DNA from: Flavobacterium sp. TR2
GTDB taxonomy: Bacteria > Bacteroidota > Bacteroidia > Flavobacteriales > Flavobacteriaceae
Direction of reading: 5' to 3'
NCBI RefSeq assembly: GCF_025252405.1
Contig: NZ_CP104307.1
Location: 2,542,001-2,606,000, forward strand
Length of the DNA: 64,000 bases
Position numbers and translations under genes: made by a program. Every line of letters begins with the position of its first letter. Positions within the stretch are counted from its first letter, which is position 1. The notes under the pieces were generated by a model that made no database searches, had not been told where the DNA came from, and saw only the letters and a list, made by a program, of their open reading frames with translations. Positions 27,610 to 36,502 of this stretch are shown piece by piece.

Positions 27610-30600
27610 ATGCAGAATAAAGGACTTATTAAATTTTTCGCAATTCTATTTGCATTGGTAAGTATTTACCAACTATCCTTCACTTTTGTGGCAAATGGTG
27701 TCAAAAGTGAAGCTAAAGCTTTTGCAGGAGATAATCCTGATAAGGAGCTGAAATATTTAGATTCTATTGGTAAAGAAAAAGTATTAAATCTTGGTTTTAC
27801 TGATTTCACTTATAACGAAGTGAAAAACAAACAGCTTAATAAAGGTCTTGACTTAGAAGGAGGAATCAACGTAATTCTTCAAATTTCTATTAAAGATGTA
27901 TTAAAAGGTTTGGCTAATAATTCTAAAAATCCAGTTTTTAATAAATCATTAGCTGATGCATCTGCAAACTTAGAAGGAAACAAAACATATTTAAATAAGT
28001 TTTTTGAAGCTTTTGAAGCAAATTCAAAAGGAACTGTAAAATTAGCATCTCCAGATATTTTTGCTAACAGAAGTCTTCAAGGAGAAGGTGGGGTAGACTT
28101 TCAAATGTCTGACGCACAAGTTCAAAAAGTTATCAAAAGAAAAGTTGATGAGTCTGTAGAAAGTGCTTTTAAAGTATTAAGAGAGCGTATCGACAAATTT
28201 GGTGTTACACAGCCAAACATCCAAAAATTAGGAGAAACAGGAAGAATCTTGGTAGAGCTTCCAGGTGCTAAGGACGTTGATAGAATTAAAAAATTATTAG
28301 GTGGAAAAGCTCAATTAGAGTTCTGGGAAACTTTCAAAATTGAAGAAATCGGTAATTTCCTAGTATCGGCAAACGAAGCTTTAAAGAAAACTGAAGTTAA
28401 AAAGACAGAAACTAAAACTGTTGCTAAAGATTCATTAAATGCATTATTAACTGATGCTAAAGATTCTTCAGATGTTAAAAAAGGAAACAATCCTTTATTT
28501 GATAAAATGATTGTTAACGGTGGTGGACCAGTTTTAGGTTATTTTGCTCCTAAAGATACTGCTGCTATCAATGAATATTTCAAAAGACCAGAAATTAGAG
28601 TATTATTGGCTGCTGACCAGCACTATGCAAAATTTGTATGGAGTAAGCCAACAACTATAAAAGATCCAAAAGCTAAAGACATAAAAAGTGCAGCTGATAT
28701 CGAAGCTGTTGAATTATATGCTTTAAAAGGAAACAGAGACAATAACCCAGCAATGAGCGGTGGAGTTGTAACTGATGCAAAAGATACTTTTGACCAAATG
28801 GGTAAACCAGCTGTTTCTATGCAAATGAACAGCCAAGGAGCTAAAGTTTGGGAAGAATTGACAGGAAGAGCATTCGCTCAAAAAAGCTACATTGCTATTG
28901 TATTAGATGATATCGTATATTCTGCTCCAGGTGTAACAAGCGGTCCTATTGCTGGAGGAAGATCTGAGATTACAGGTTCATTTGATGTAGCTGAAACAAA
29001 AGATTTAGCTAACGTATTAAATGCAGGTAAATTACCAGCTTCTGCAGATATTATCCAATCAACTGTTGTTGGTCCATCTTTAGGGCAAGCGGCTATTGAT
29101 GCAGGTACAATTTCTTCTGTATTAGGATTCTTACTAGTATGTGTTTGGATGGTATTCTATTATGGTAAAGCTGGTTGGTATGCAAACCTTGCTTTATTAT
29201 TAAACTTACTATTCTTATTCGGAATTATGGCAAGTTTTGGTTTTGTATTGACATTGCCAGGTATTGCAGGTATCGTACTTACATTAGGTACTGCGGTAGA
29301 TGCGAACATTATTATCTACGAAAGAGCGAAAGAGGAATTGCGTGAAGGAAAATCACTTTCTGAAGCAGTTACAGCTTCTTACGGATGGCATGGTGCAATG
29401 CGTTCTATTATTGATGCTAACGTTACTCACGTTTTAACTGGAGCTATCTTATTTATCTTTGGAACAGGTCCTATCAAAGGTTTCGCATTAACATTATTAA
29501 TTGGTATCGTAACTTCATTGTTTACATCAATCTTTATTGCGAGAATCTTTATTGACAGAAATATTGCAGGAAAAGGAGATTTGACTTTCTCAACAAATAT
29601 TACTAAAAACTGGTTTACAAACTTCCATTTTGATTTCATCAAAATCAAAAAATTCACTTATATCTTCTCTTCTATCGTAGTTGTAGTAAGTTTAGTTTCT
29701 ATCTTCTTCGTTAACGGATTAGATGAAGGTGTTGATTTTGTTGGAGGTAGAACTTTCCAAGTTAAATTCGAAAAACCAGTCGATGCAACTGCAGTTTCAG
29801 ATGAATTGTCTGCTGCTTTTGGTACTCCGGTTGAAGCTAAGATTTTAGGTGATGATGATCAATTGAAAATCACGACTAAATATAAAATCAAAGAAGATGG
29901 TGTAGCTATCGACGAAGAAGTGAACCAGAAATTATATGCTGCATTGCAGAAATATTTCCCAAATACAACTTACGATAAATTCATCAACTCTTTTGATGGT
30001 AAAAAAGTTGGAGTATTGCAAGCTTCTAAAGTAGGTGCTTCTATCTCTGAAGATATTAAGACTAACTCTTACTGGGCGGTTCTTGGTGCAATGGCAGTTA
30101 TTTTCTTATACTTGATGGTCTCTTTCCGTAAATGGCAATATTCATTAGGTGCAATTGCAGCTGTTGCGCACGACGTAATCTTTGTATTGGGAGTTTATTC
30201 ATTATGCTACAAATTCATGCCATTCCACATGGAAATGGATCAGCACTTTATCGCTGCGATCTTAACTGTAATTGGTTACTCTATGAACGATACGGTAATC
30301 GTATTTGACAGGGTGAGAGAGTTTATCATCGGAAACCGTAAAGGAAGTTTCGAAGATATCGTAAACGCTTCTATTAATACTACATTATCTAGAACATTGA
30401 ATACTTCATTAATGATGATCATTGTATTATTAACAATGTTTATCTTCGGTGGAGAGTCTATCAGAGGATTTATCTTCGCAATGTTAATTGGTATTATCGT
30501 GGGTACTTACTCTTCATTATTTATCGCTACGCCAGTATTGGTTGATACGATTTCAAGTGATGAGAAACACACAATCGAAGACAAACATAATAAGGCATAA
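27610..30600 (+). CDS. secDF: Protein translocase subunit SecDF (fused)
   Basis: The 996-residue natural fusion of SecD and SecF uses the proton gradient to pull proteins through SecYEG. The SecD part has an N-terminal helix, the motif NKGLDLEGGINVIL, a large periplasmic P1 domain (with a Lys/Asp-rich insertion near residues 255-300), and transmembrane block GIAGIVLTLGTAVDANIIIY. SecF begins near residue 670 with its own first helix, then NGLDEGVDFVGGRTFQVKF and VIGYSMNDTVIVFDRVRE. The fusion is normal in Bacteroidota. It has its own promoter and a terminator directly after the stop. Confidence 0.96.
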   Translation: MQNKGLIKFFAILFALVSIYQLSFTFVANGVKSEAKAFAGDNPDKELKYLDSIGKEKVLNLGFTDFTYNEVKNKQLNKGLDLEGGINVILQISIKDVLKGLANNSKNPVFNKSLADASANLEGNKTYLNKFFEAFEANSKGTVKLASPDIFANRSLQGEGGVDFQMSDAQVQKVIKRKVDESVESAFKVLRERIDKFGVTQPNIQKLGETGRILVELPGAKDVDRIKKLLGGKAQLEFWETFKIEEIGNFLVSANEALKKTEVKKTETKTVAKDSLNALLTDAKDSSDVKKGNNPLFDKMIVNGGGPVLGYFAPKDTAAINEYFKRPEIRVLLAADQHYAKFVWSKPTTIKDPKAKDIKSAADIEAVELYALKGNRDNNPAMSGGVVTDAKDTFDQMGKPAVSMQMNSQGAKVWEELTGRAFAQKSYIAIVLDDIVYSAPGVTSGPIAGGRSEITGSFDVAETKDLANVLNAGKLPASADIIQSTVVGPSLGQAAIDAGTISSVLGFLLVCVWMVFYYGKAGWYANLALLLNLLFLFGIMASFGFVLTLPGIAGIVLTLGTAVDANIIIYERAKEELREGKSLSEAVTASYGWHGAMRSIIDANVTHVLTGAILFIFGTGPIKGFALTLLIGIVTSLFTSIFIARIFIDRNIAGKGDLTFSTNITKNWFTNFHFDFIKIKKFTYIFSSIVVVVSLVSIFFVNGLDEGVDFVGGRTFQVKFEKPVDATAVSDELSAAFGTPVEAKILGDDDQLKITTKYKIKEDGVAIDEEVNQKLYAALQKYFPNTTYDKFINSFDGKKVGVLQASKVGASISEDIKTNSYWAVLGAMAVIFLYLMVSFRKWQYSLGAIAAVAHDVIFVLGVYSLCYKFMPFHMEMDQHFIAAILTVIGYSMNDTVIVFDRVREFIIGNRKGSFEDIVNASINTTLSRTLNTSLMMIIVLLTMFIFGGESIRGFIFAMLIGIIVGTYSSLFIATPVLVDTISSDEKHTIEDKHNKA

Positions 30601-30622
30601 TTAAACCTTTTTTATATAATAG

Positions 30623-30653
30623 AAAGATCCAGTGAAAACTGGATCTTTTTTTT
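30623..30653 (+). terminator. Rho-independent terminator of secDF
   Basis: AAGATCCAGT pairs with ACTGGATCTT around a GAAA loop, with eight T residues after it. It overlaps an in-frame upstream ATG of the next gene, which argues for that gene's start at 30684. Confidence 0.87.
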
Positions 30654-30683
30654 ATGTTTGTATCTGACAACCCAAAACAAATT

Positions 30684-31298
30684 ATGATTCAAAAACAAGT
30701 ATTTTTTATTGCTGTTTTATTAATGGCAATGCAGCTCACAGCACAGGAGAAAAGCGGTGATTATAAAGTAGGTTTGAGTTATGGTTTTGGAAGTGAATTT
30801 AATAATGCCGATTACACTTTTGAGAATCATTTTTATAAAGTACAGCTGTATTATAAATTAAAAAAATCCAAAAATTTCCAATACGAAATTTTGGTTCAGC
30901 CTGAAATCAATTTTGGAAAGCATCAATTGCTGAATTATTATTTTGTAAAACCTGAGAGACCCAATTTTGAGCAGAAAAGAATAGAGTACATGAAACTGAA
31001 AGAGGTGAGGGAATATGTCTTGAACATCGGCTTTATAGTTAGAAAACCTATTGGCAAGATGTGCTCGCTATATGTATTAGGAAGTGTTGGGCCTTTAATT
31101 ACAGATACAGAAACAGAAAGAATGTCTAAAGGTTTTGCCTTTGCTGATGTTTTAGCGCTTGGTTTTACCTTTAGTTATGATAAAATGCAGTTTGATATTC
31201 GTCCGAGTTTACGTCACGTTTCTAATGCTGGCTTAGGAAGCAATAACGCGGGATATAATACCAAGAACATAGAATTTGGTATTTCCTATCAGTTGTAA
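30684..31298 (+). CDS. PagL-like lipid A 3-O-deacylase / acyloxyacyl hydrolase
   Basis: A start at 30684 gives 204 residues: MIQKQVFFIAVLLMAMQLTA signal peptide, then an amphipathic barrel (YKVGLSYGFGSEF, FYKVQLYYKLK) ending FGISYQL. Near the C-terminus RPSLRHVSNAGLGSNNAGYN matches the PagL catalytic region, with His178 and Ser180, and Glu197 is a candidate third triad residue. PagL is an outer-membrane esterase that removes the 3-O acyl chain of lipid A. An upstream ATG at 30654 lies in the secDF terminator and is rejected. A shared terminator separates it from lgt. Confidence 0.75.
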   Translation: MIQKQVFFIAVLLMAMQLTAQEKSGDYKVGLSYGFGSEFNNADYTFENHFYKVQLYYKLKKSKNFQYEILVQPEINFGKHQLLNYYFVKPERPNFEQKRIEYMKLKEVREYVLNIGFIVRKPIGKMCSLYVLGSVGPLITDTETERMSKGFAFADVLALGFTFSYDKMQFDIRPSLRHVSNAGLGSNNAGYNTKNIEFGISYQL

Positions 31299-31302
31299 AA
31301 AG

Positions 31303-31338
31303 AAAATGCCCAATACTTGAGATATTGGGCATTTTTTT
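31303..31338. terminator. Bidirectional terminator between the PagL-like gene and lgt
   Basis: AAATGCCCAATA pairs with TATTGGGCATTT, with A runs on the left and T runs on the right, so it can end both convergent transcripts. Confidence 0.85.
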
Positions 31339-31354
31339 ATGAATTGAAATTGTT

Positions 31355-32287
31355 TTATGATTCTGCTAATGGATTTCTTTGCGCTCTAATAACAAAGAAA
31401 AGCCCAATAATGATAAAAGGTATGCTTAACCATTGTCCCGTAGAAAATAACCCTAATTCGCTTTCAAAACCGCCTTGGCTCTCTTTTACAAATTCTACTA
31501 TAAAACGCACAACAAATAAAAGAACTAAAAACAATCCGAATAAAAGTCCAGATTTAAGTCTAGCATTTGTTTTCCAGTATAAAAAGTATAAAATTGCAAA
31601 TACAAAAACATAACAGATAGCTTCGTACAATTGAGTAGGATGTCTTGAAGGCACTTCGGCTAATATATTCGCAAATCTTGGATCTGTAGCTATTGCATTG
31701 TAAGCTTCTTTTGGATCAGCTATTCCAGTTTTTTGTACAGCTTCGGTTTTGCTGAATTTATCGTGAAGGAAACGGATTCCGAATGCAGATGTAGTCTCGT
31801 GACCGATAATTTCTGAATTAAAGAAATTGCCTAAACGAACAAAAATGGCGCCACTTGCAACAGGAATTACAACTCGGTCTAAAATCCATAGCAATGGACG
31901 TTTTAGGATTTTTTTGCTATAGTAGTACATGGCAACTATGATTGCAATAGCTGCTCCGTGACTTGCTAATCCTTGGAAACCTGTAAATTGAAATTCTGGT
32001 TCAAATTTAAATGGAAGGAAAATCTCAAGTAGATGATTTCTGAAGTATTCCCAATCGTAAAAGAAAACATGACCTAAACGAGCGCCTATTAAAGTGGCTA
32101 AAACAGTCCAGACAAATAGAGAATCTAGTTTTTCAATCGATTCGTTTTCTCTTTCAAACATCTTTTTCATTAGGAACCATCCTAAACCAAAAGCAATTAC
32201 AAACATTAAGCTGTAATAGCGAATCATAAAAAATCCTAAGTTGATTCCCTCAGAAGGATTCCAAACTAAATTTAAGGCGTGTGTCAT
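31355..32287 (-). CDS. lgt: Prolipoprotein diacylglyceryl transferase
   Basis: The inner-membrane enzyme of 310 residues moves diacylglycerol from phosphatidylglycerol to the lipobox cysteine of prolipoproteins, the first step of lipoprotein maturation. About seven membrane helices are visible. Key motifs are ARLGHVFFYDWEY, LASHGAAIAI (equivalent of E. coli His103), the signature FVRLGNFFNSEIIG, and RHPTQLYEAI. The length is a little above the family mean because of a loop rich in charged residues near 190-220. Several lipoproteins in this window are its likely clients. yidD lies 63 bases upstream. Confidence 0.95.
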   Translation of the reverse strand: MTHALNLVWNPSEGINLGFFMIRYYSLMFVIAFGLGWFLMKKMFERENESIEKLDSLFVWTVLATLIGARLGHVFFYDWEYFRNHLLEIFLPFKFEPEFQFTGFQGLASHGAAIAIIVAMYYYSKKILKRPLLWILDRVVIPVASGAIFVRLGNFFNSEIIGHETTSAFGIRFLHDKFSKTEAVQKTGIADPKEAYNAIATDPRFANILAEVPSRHPTQLYEAICYVFVFAILYFLYWKTNARLKSGLLFGLFLVLLFVVRFIVEFVKESQGGFESELGLFSTGQWLSIPFIIIGLFFVIRAQRNPLAES

Positions 32288-32350
32288 GTATAAATGTTTT
32301 ATATAGCTGTAAAAATAAATATTTAATGTAAAGTACCGCTTTCTAAAAAG

Positions 32351-32599
32351 TTAATGTTTGTGGTTGCATTTCTTTTCTGGCACAGGGTCATAACCGCTTC
32401 TTCCCCAAGGATGACAGCTTAAAATGCGTTTGATGCCTAAAAATCCTCCGTAAAATAATCCATGAATTTGTAGTGCCTGAATCATATAAGTCGAACAAGT
32501 TGGTTCAAATCTGCAAGCAGCCGGGGTAAACGGAGATATAGCAGTCTGATAAAACCGAACTAACAATACAAACGGATATATTAGAATTTTTGAAAACAT
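32351..32599 (-). CDS. yidD: Membrane protein insertion efficiency factor YidD
   Basis: The 82-residue product has an N-terminal amphipathic segment ([20 protein letters not shown]), followed by the invariant [37 protein letters not shown] and a short basic/His tail. This is diagnostic of YidD (UPF0161), which assists YidC/Sec membrane insertion. Here it lies between cysS and lgt rather than in the rnpA-yidC operon, which is usual for Bacteroidota. It is probably cotranscribed with lgt. Confidence 0.95.
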   Translation of the reverse strand: MFSKILIYPFVLLVRFYQTAISPFTPAACRFEPTCSTYMIQALQIHGLFYGGFLGIKRILSCHPWGRSGYDPVPEKKCNHKH

Positions 32600-32694
32600 A
32601 TTTTTCTTGTATCGTTTAGGTTCGTGTTCAGTGTTCAGTCAGTTTAAAGTTTGAATCTGAAACTAAAAAAAAAACTGAACACTGGGTCACTTTT

Positions 32695-34176
32695 TTATTG
32701 GATGCTAAAAGTAGTTCCTTCTTTTCCGTCTTTAAGCTGAATTCCTAAAGCAATTAATTGGTCGCGAATCTGATCAGAAAGAGCAAAGTTTTTATCTGCT
32801 CTGGCTTGATTTCTCATTTCAATAAGCATATTAACCACACCGTCCAATTTGCCGCTATCGCCATCAGCAGCTTTATCGTCGCTAAGTCCTAAAACGTCAA
32901 ATACAAAAGCGTTTACGGCTGTTTTGAAATCGGCCAAATCTTCGGTAGAAATGGTTTCTTTGCCGTCTTTTAACAAGTTGATGTAACGAACGGCTTCAAA
33001 TAGCTGTGCAATTAAAATTGGCGTGTTGAAATCATCATTCATAGCATCGTAGCAAAGCTGTTTCCATGCAGTAAAATCTATTGAACTTGAATTTCCTGCC
33101 GTAATATTTGGTAAAGCATCAAGCGCTTCCATTAATCTTTTGTACCCTTTTTCGGCTGCAACAATAGCATCATCAGAGAAGTCTAAAATACTTCTATAAT
33201 GTGCTTGAAGCATGAAAAAACGAGTTACAGAAGCAGAAAATGGTTTGCTTAAGATGTTGTTGTCTCCGCTAAGTATTTCGCCCGGAAGAATATTGTTTCC
33301 AGTCGATTTAGCCATTTTCTTCCCGTTTAAGGTAAGCATATTGGCGTGCATCCAGTAATTTACAGGAGCCTGACCTGTGCAAGCTTCATTTTGCGCGATT
33401 TCGCACTCGTGGTGAGGGAATTTTAAATCCATTCCGCCTCCGTGAATGTCAAAATGATTGCCAAGATACTTGGTGCTCATAGCAGTACATTCCAAATGCC
33501 ATCCAGGGAAACCATCGCTCCAAGGAGAAGGCCATCTCATGATATGTTCTGGTTCGGCTTTTTTCCACAATGCAAAATCTTGTGGGTTTCTCTTATCAGA
33601 CTGTCCGTCAAGATCTCTAGTGTTCGCCAGCATATCATCGATATTTCTGCCGCTTAAAATACCGTAGTTATTGGTTTCATTATATTTTACAACATCAAAA
33701 TATACCGATCCATTGGCAACGTAAGCAATGCCTTTATCGATAATTTTTTTGATGATTTCAATTTGTTCAATAATATGGCCAGTTGCTGTTGGCTCAATAC
33801 TTGGAGGCAAAAAGTTGAAAGCCTTTAGGATGTTATGAAAATCTACGGTGTAACGCTGTACAACCTCCATTGGTTCCAGTTGCTCCAAACGTGCTTTTTT
33901 AGCAATTTTATCCTCACCTTCATCCACATCATCTACGATATGTCCAACATCGGTAATATTTCGAACATAGCGAACTTTATAATCTAAATGCAGAAAATAC
34001 CTGAAGATTACGTCAAAAGACATAAAAGTTCTCACGTTTCCTAAGTGAACATTACTATATACGGTAGGTCCACAAACATACATTCCAACATTTCCTTCAT
34101 GGATTGGTTTGAAATCTTCTTTTTCACCCGAAAGTGAATTGTATATTTTCAGGGGTTGTGTTGTATATAATGGCAT
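32695..34176 (-). CDS. cysS: Cysteine-tRNA ligase
   Basis: The class I synthetase of 493 residues charges tRNA-Cys. The HIGH region reads [16 protein letters not shown] (HLGN), the zinc-binding pair includes the Cys of MYVCGPTVY and [10 protein letters not shown] plus [12 protein letters not shown], and the KMSKS motif reads [10 protein letters not shown]. The C-terminal DALR-type region contains [16 protein letters not shown]. The length is normal. It follows folE on the same strand, with an imperfect palindromic repeat in the gap, and precedes yidD and lgt. Confidence 0.96.
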   Translation of the reverse strand: MPLYTTQPLKIYNSLSGEKEDFKPIHEGNVGMYVCGPTVYSNVHLGNVRTFMSFDVIFRYFLHLDYKVRYVRNITDVGHIVDDVDEGEDKIAKKARLEQLEPMEVVQRYTVDFHNILKAFNFLPPSIEPTATGHIIEQIEIIKKIIDKGIAYVANGSVYFDVVKYNETNNYGILSGRNIDDMLANTRDLDGQSDKRNPQDFALWKKAEPEHIMRWPSPWSDGFPGWHLECTAMSTKYLGNHFDIHGGGMDLKFPHHECEIAQNEACTGQAPVNYWMHANMLTLNGKKMAKSTGNNILPGEILSGDNNILSKPFSASVTRFFMLQAHYRSILDFSDDAIVAAEKGYKRLMEALDALPNITAGNSSSIDFTAWKQLCYDAMNDDFNTPILIAQLFEAVRYINLLKDGKETISTEDLADFKTAVNAFVFDVLGLSDDKAADGDSGKLDGVVNMLIEMRNQARADKNFALSDQIRDQLIALGIQLKDGKEGTTFSIQ

Positions 34177-34199
34177 ATTAAGTTTATTGATGTTTTATA

Positions 34200-34275
34200 G
34201 GAGCTAATCCTGCTATCCGCTGTATCTTTTATGGTGAACCCCACCATAAAAGGATGCCGCTTCTATCAGGGCTAA
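34200..34275. repeat. Flavobacterial dispersed imperfect palindrome
   Basis: A hairpin core CTTTTATGGTG/CACCATAAAAG with a 5-base loop (34226-34252) is flanked by arms AGCTAATCCTGCTATCCGC and, inverted, AGCCCTGATAGAAGCGGC, which match imperfectly. I recall this type of element as common between flavobacterial genes. Confidence 0.65.
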
Positions 34276-34306
34276 ATCATAAATATAATAGAAATACTAT
34301 ATAAAA

Positions 34307-34978
34307 CTAAAATTGAGTGTCTAGTTTGATATAATCTAAAAATTCTCTTTTTGTTTGTGGCTCTTTGAATTTTCCTCCGAACTCAGAAGTTACAGTGCTG
34401 CTTTCGATATCTTTAATTCCGCGAGAGTTTACGCAAAGGTGTTTTGCATCGATTACGCAGGCAACATCTTCAGTTCCTAGAGCTTTTTGAAGTTCTTGAA
34501 CAATCTGCATAGTTAGACGCTCTTGTACTTGAGGTCTTTTGGCATAATACTCTACAATACGGTTCATTTTTGATAAACCGATTACGCGTCCGCTTGAGAT
34601 ATAAGCAACGTGAGCGCGCCCAATGATAGGCAGTAAATGGTGTTCGCAGGTAGAATATACTGTAATGTTTTTTTCTACAAGCATTTCGCCATATTTGTAA
34701 TTATTGTCAAAAGTAGAGGCTTTTGGCTGTTTTGCAGGGTTAAGACCTCCGAAAATTTCTTTTACAAACATTTTTGCAACTCGGTTTGGAGTTCCTTTAA
34801 TGCTGTCATCTGTCAAATCCATTCCTAATGTTTGCAGGATGTTTTCGACATCTTTTTTAATTTTTTCTATTTTTTCTTCATCAGTGATGTCAAAAGCATC
34901 CTCTCTTAAAGGGTTTTTTGCATTACTGCTGAAATGACTGTCACCTATTTCGTCTAAAAATTCTTCGTTATTTATCAT
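34307..34978 (-). CDS. folE: GTP cyclohydrolase I
   Basis: The 223-residue enzyme converts GTP to dihydroneopterin triphosphate, the entry step of tetrahydrofolate synthesis. An acidic N-terminal extension of about 35 residues precedes the catalytic core. Key motifs are the zinc-binding CEHHLLPIIGRAHVAYI, GLSKMNRIVEYYAKRPQVQE with RLT, and CVIDAKHLCVNSRGI. All residues of the type IA enzyme seem present. It is the upstream member of the leftward folE-cysS-yidD-lgt group. Confidence 0.95.
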   Translation of the reverse strand: MINNEEFLDEIGDSHFSSNAKNPLREDAFDITDEEKIEKIKKDVENILQTLGMDLTDDSIKGTPNRVAKMFVKEIFGGLNPAKQPKASTFDNNYKYGEMLVEKNITVYSTCEHHLLPIIGRAHVAYISSGRVIGLSKMNRIVEYYAKRPQVQERLTMQIVQELQKALGTEDVACVIDAKHLCVNSRGIKDIESSTVTSEFGGKFKEPQTKREFLDYIKLDTQF

Positions 34979-35125
34979 TAAGAACTACTATTATAATGTG
35001 GTATATCTTTTTAAGGCGGTAAAGATAATTAATAAATGGGAAACCTTTTCTATGGTTTTTAGGATTTAATTACTCCTTTTTGGATATAATTTAAATTTTG
35101 GAGAGAAATACTGTTATTAAAAACA

Positions 35126-35161
35126 AAAAAGACAACAACGAAAAACGTTATTGTCTTTTTA
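35126..35161 (-). terminator. Terminator of the minus-strand aminotransferase gene
   Basis: AAAGACAACAACG pairs with CGTTATTGTCTTT around an AAAAA loop. On the minus strand it ends in a T run, 22 bases after the aminotransferase stop. Confidence 0.8.
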
Positions 35162-35182
35162 AAGTGCATTATAATGAATTGA

Positions 35183-36379
35183 TTATCTGTTGTTGTAAAC
35201 CAATAAAGCTTCTTTTAAAATATTTACGGCTGTAATCAAATCTTTTTTGTTTAAAACATACGCAATACGAACTTGATTAAGTCCCATTCCAGGTGTCGAA
35301 TAGAAACCTTTGGCTGGAGCAATCATTACCGTTTCGCCATTTAAATTATAACTTTCAAGAAGCCATTGTGCAAAATCATCTGAATCTGCTATCGGAAGCT
35401 CGGCAATGCAATAAAAAGCGCCTTTTGGTTTTGTAACCACAACACCCTCAATCTTGTTTAATTCGGCGATCAAGGTATCGCGACGTTCTTTGTATTCGCC
35501 AATTACTTCGTCAAAATAACTTTGCGGAGTGTCTATAGCGGCTTCGCACGCAATCTGCTCAATAGTTGGCGGGCTCAAACGCGCTTGGGCAAACTTCATT
35601 ACAGTTGCCAAAACGTCTTTGTTTTTTGTTACCAGACATCCAATTCTTGCTCCGCACATACTATAACGTTTAGAAACAGAATCGACCATGATTACATTTT
35701 GCTGTACATCTTCAAGATTCATTACAGAAAAATGAACATCGTCTCCATCATATAAAAATTCACGGTACACTTCATCAGCGATTAAGTACAAATCGTGTTT
35801 TTTAATTAAATGAGCCAGCTGTTTAATTTCGGCTTCAGAATATAAATATCCAGTCGGATTTCCAGGGTTGCAAATCAGAATGGCTTTTGTTTTTGGTGTT
35901 ATTAATTTTTCAACTTCATCAATGCTAGGCAGAGCAAAACCCGTTTCGATAGTAGAAACAAGAGGCACTACCGTTGCGCTTGTAGAAGAAGCAAAGGCGT
36001 GATAATTAGCATAAAAAGGCTCTGGGATAATAATTTCATCTCCAGGGTCTGTAATTGTGGCCAGTGCAAAAAGTAAGGCTTCAGAACCACCAGTGGTAAC
36101 AATGATGTCTTCTGTGTTAACGTTTACATTTTGGCGCTGGTAAAAATGAGCTAATTTTTTTCTATAGCTTTCATATCCGGCAGACGGACTGTATTCTATA
36201 ATACTCAAATCAATATTTTTTACCGCCTCGATGGCCACTTCCGGTGTCTTGATATCCGGTTGACCAATGTTTAAGTGATACACTTTGTGTCCTTTTTTCT
36301 TTGCTAAATCAGCAAAAGGAGCCAGCTTGCGTATCGGAGATTCGGGCATATTTTTTCCCTTAAGTGAAATTGTCGGCAT
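35183..36379 (-). CDS. Class I/II PLP-dependent aminotransferase (AspC-like)
   Basis: The 398-residue fold type I enzyme probably transaminates aspartate or aromatic/branched amino acids. Visible motifs are NIGQPDIKTPEVA (substrate entry), TTGGSEALLFAL, CNPGNPTGYLYS, IADEVYREFLYDG, and the PLP lysine in SVSKRYSMCGARIG near residue 235. GLNQVRIAYVLN carries the C-terminal Arg that binds the substrate carboxylate. It belongs to the AspC/AlaT-like group; the exact substrate cannot be read. It is monocistronic with its own terminator and is divergent from the retropepsin-like gene. Confidence 0.9.
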   Translation of the reverse strand: MPTISLKGKNMPESPIRKLAPFADLAKKKGHKVYHLNIGQPDIKTPEVAIEAVKNIDLSIIEYSPSAGYESYRKKLAHFYQRQNVNVNTEDIIVTTGGSEALLFALATITDPGDEIIIPEPFYANYHAFASSTSATVVPLVSTIETGFALPSIDEVEKLITPKTKAILICNPGNPTGYLYSEAEIKQLAHLIKKHDLYLIADEVYREFLYDGDDVHFSVMNLEDVQQNVIMVDSVSKRYSMCGARIGCLVTKNKDVLATVMKFAQARLSPPTIEQIACEAAIDTPQSYFDEVIGEYKERRDTLIAELNKIEGVVVTKPKGAFYCIAELPIADSDDFAQWLLESYNLNGETVMIAPAKGFYSTPGMGLNQVRIAYVLNKKDLITAVNILKEALLVYNNR

Positions 36380-36502
36380 GAGTATAAATTATTGAAGTGC
36401 AAATTTGCATTTTTTTTTCCAATTTAACGTAAACAATACAAGGACTTGCAAAAATGTAACAATAATAAATATATTTACTAATTTTATAATAAAATATTGT
36501 CA

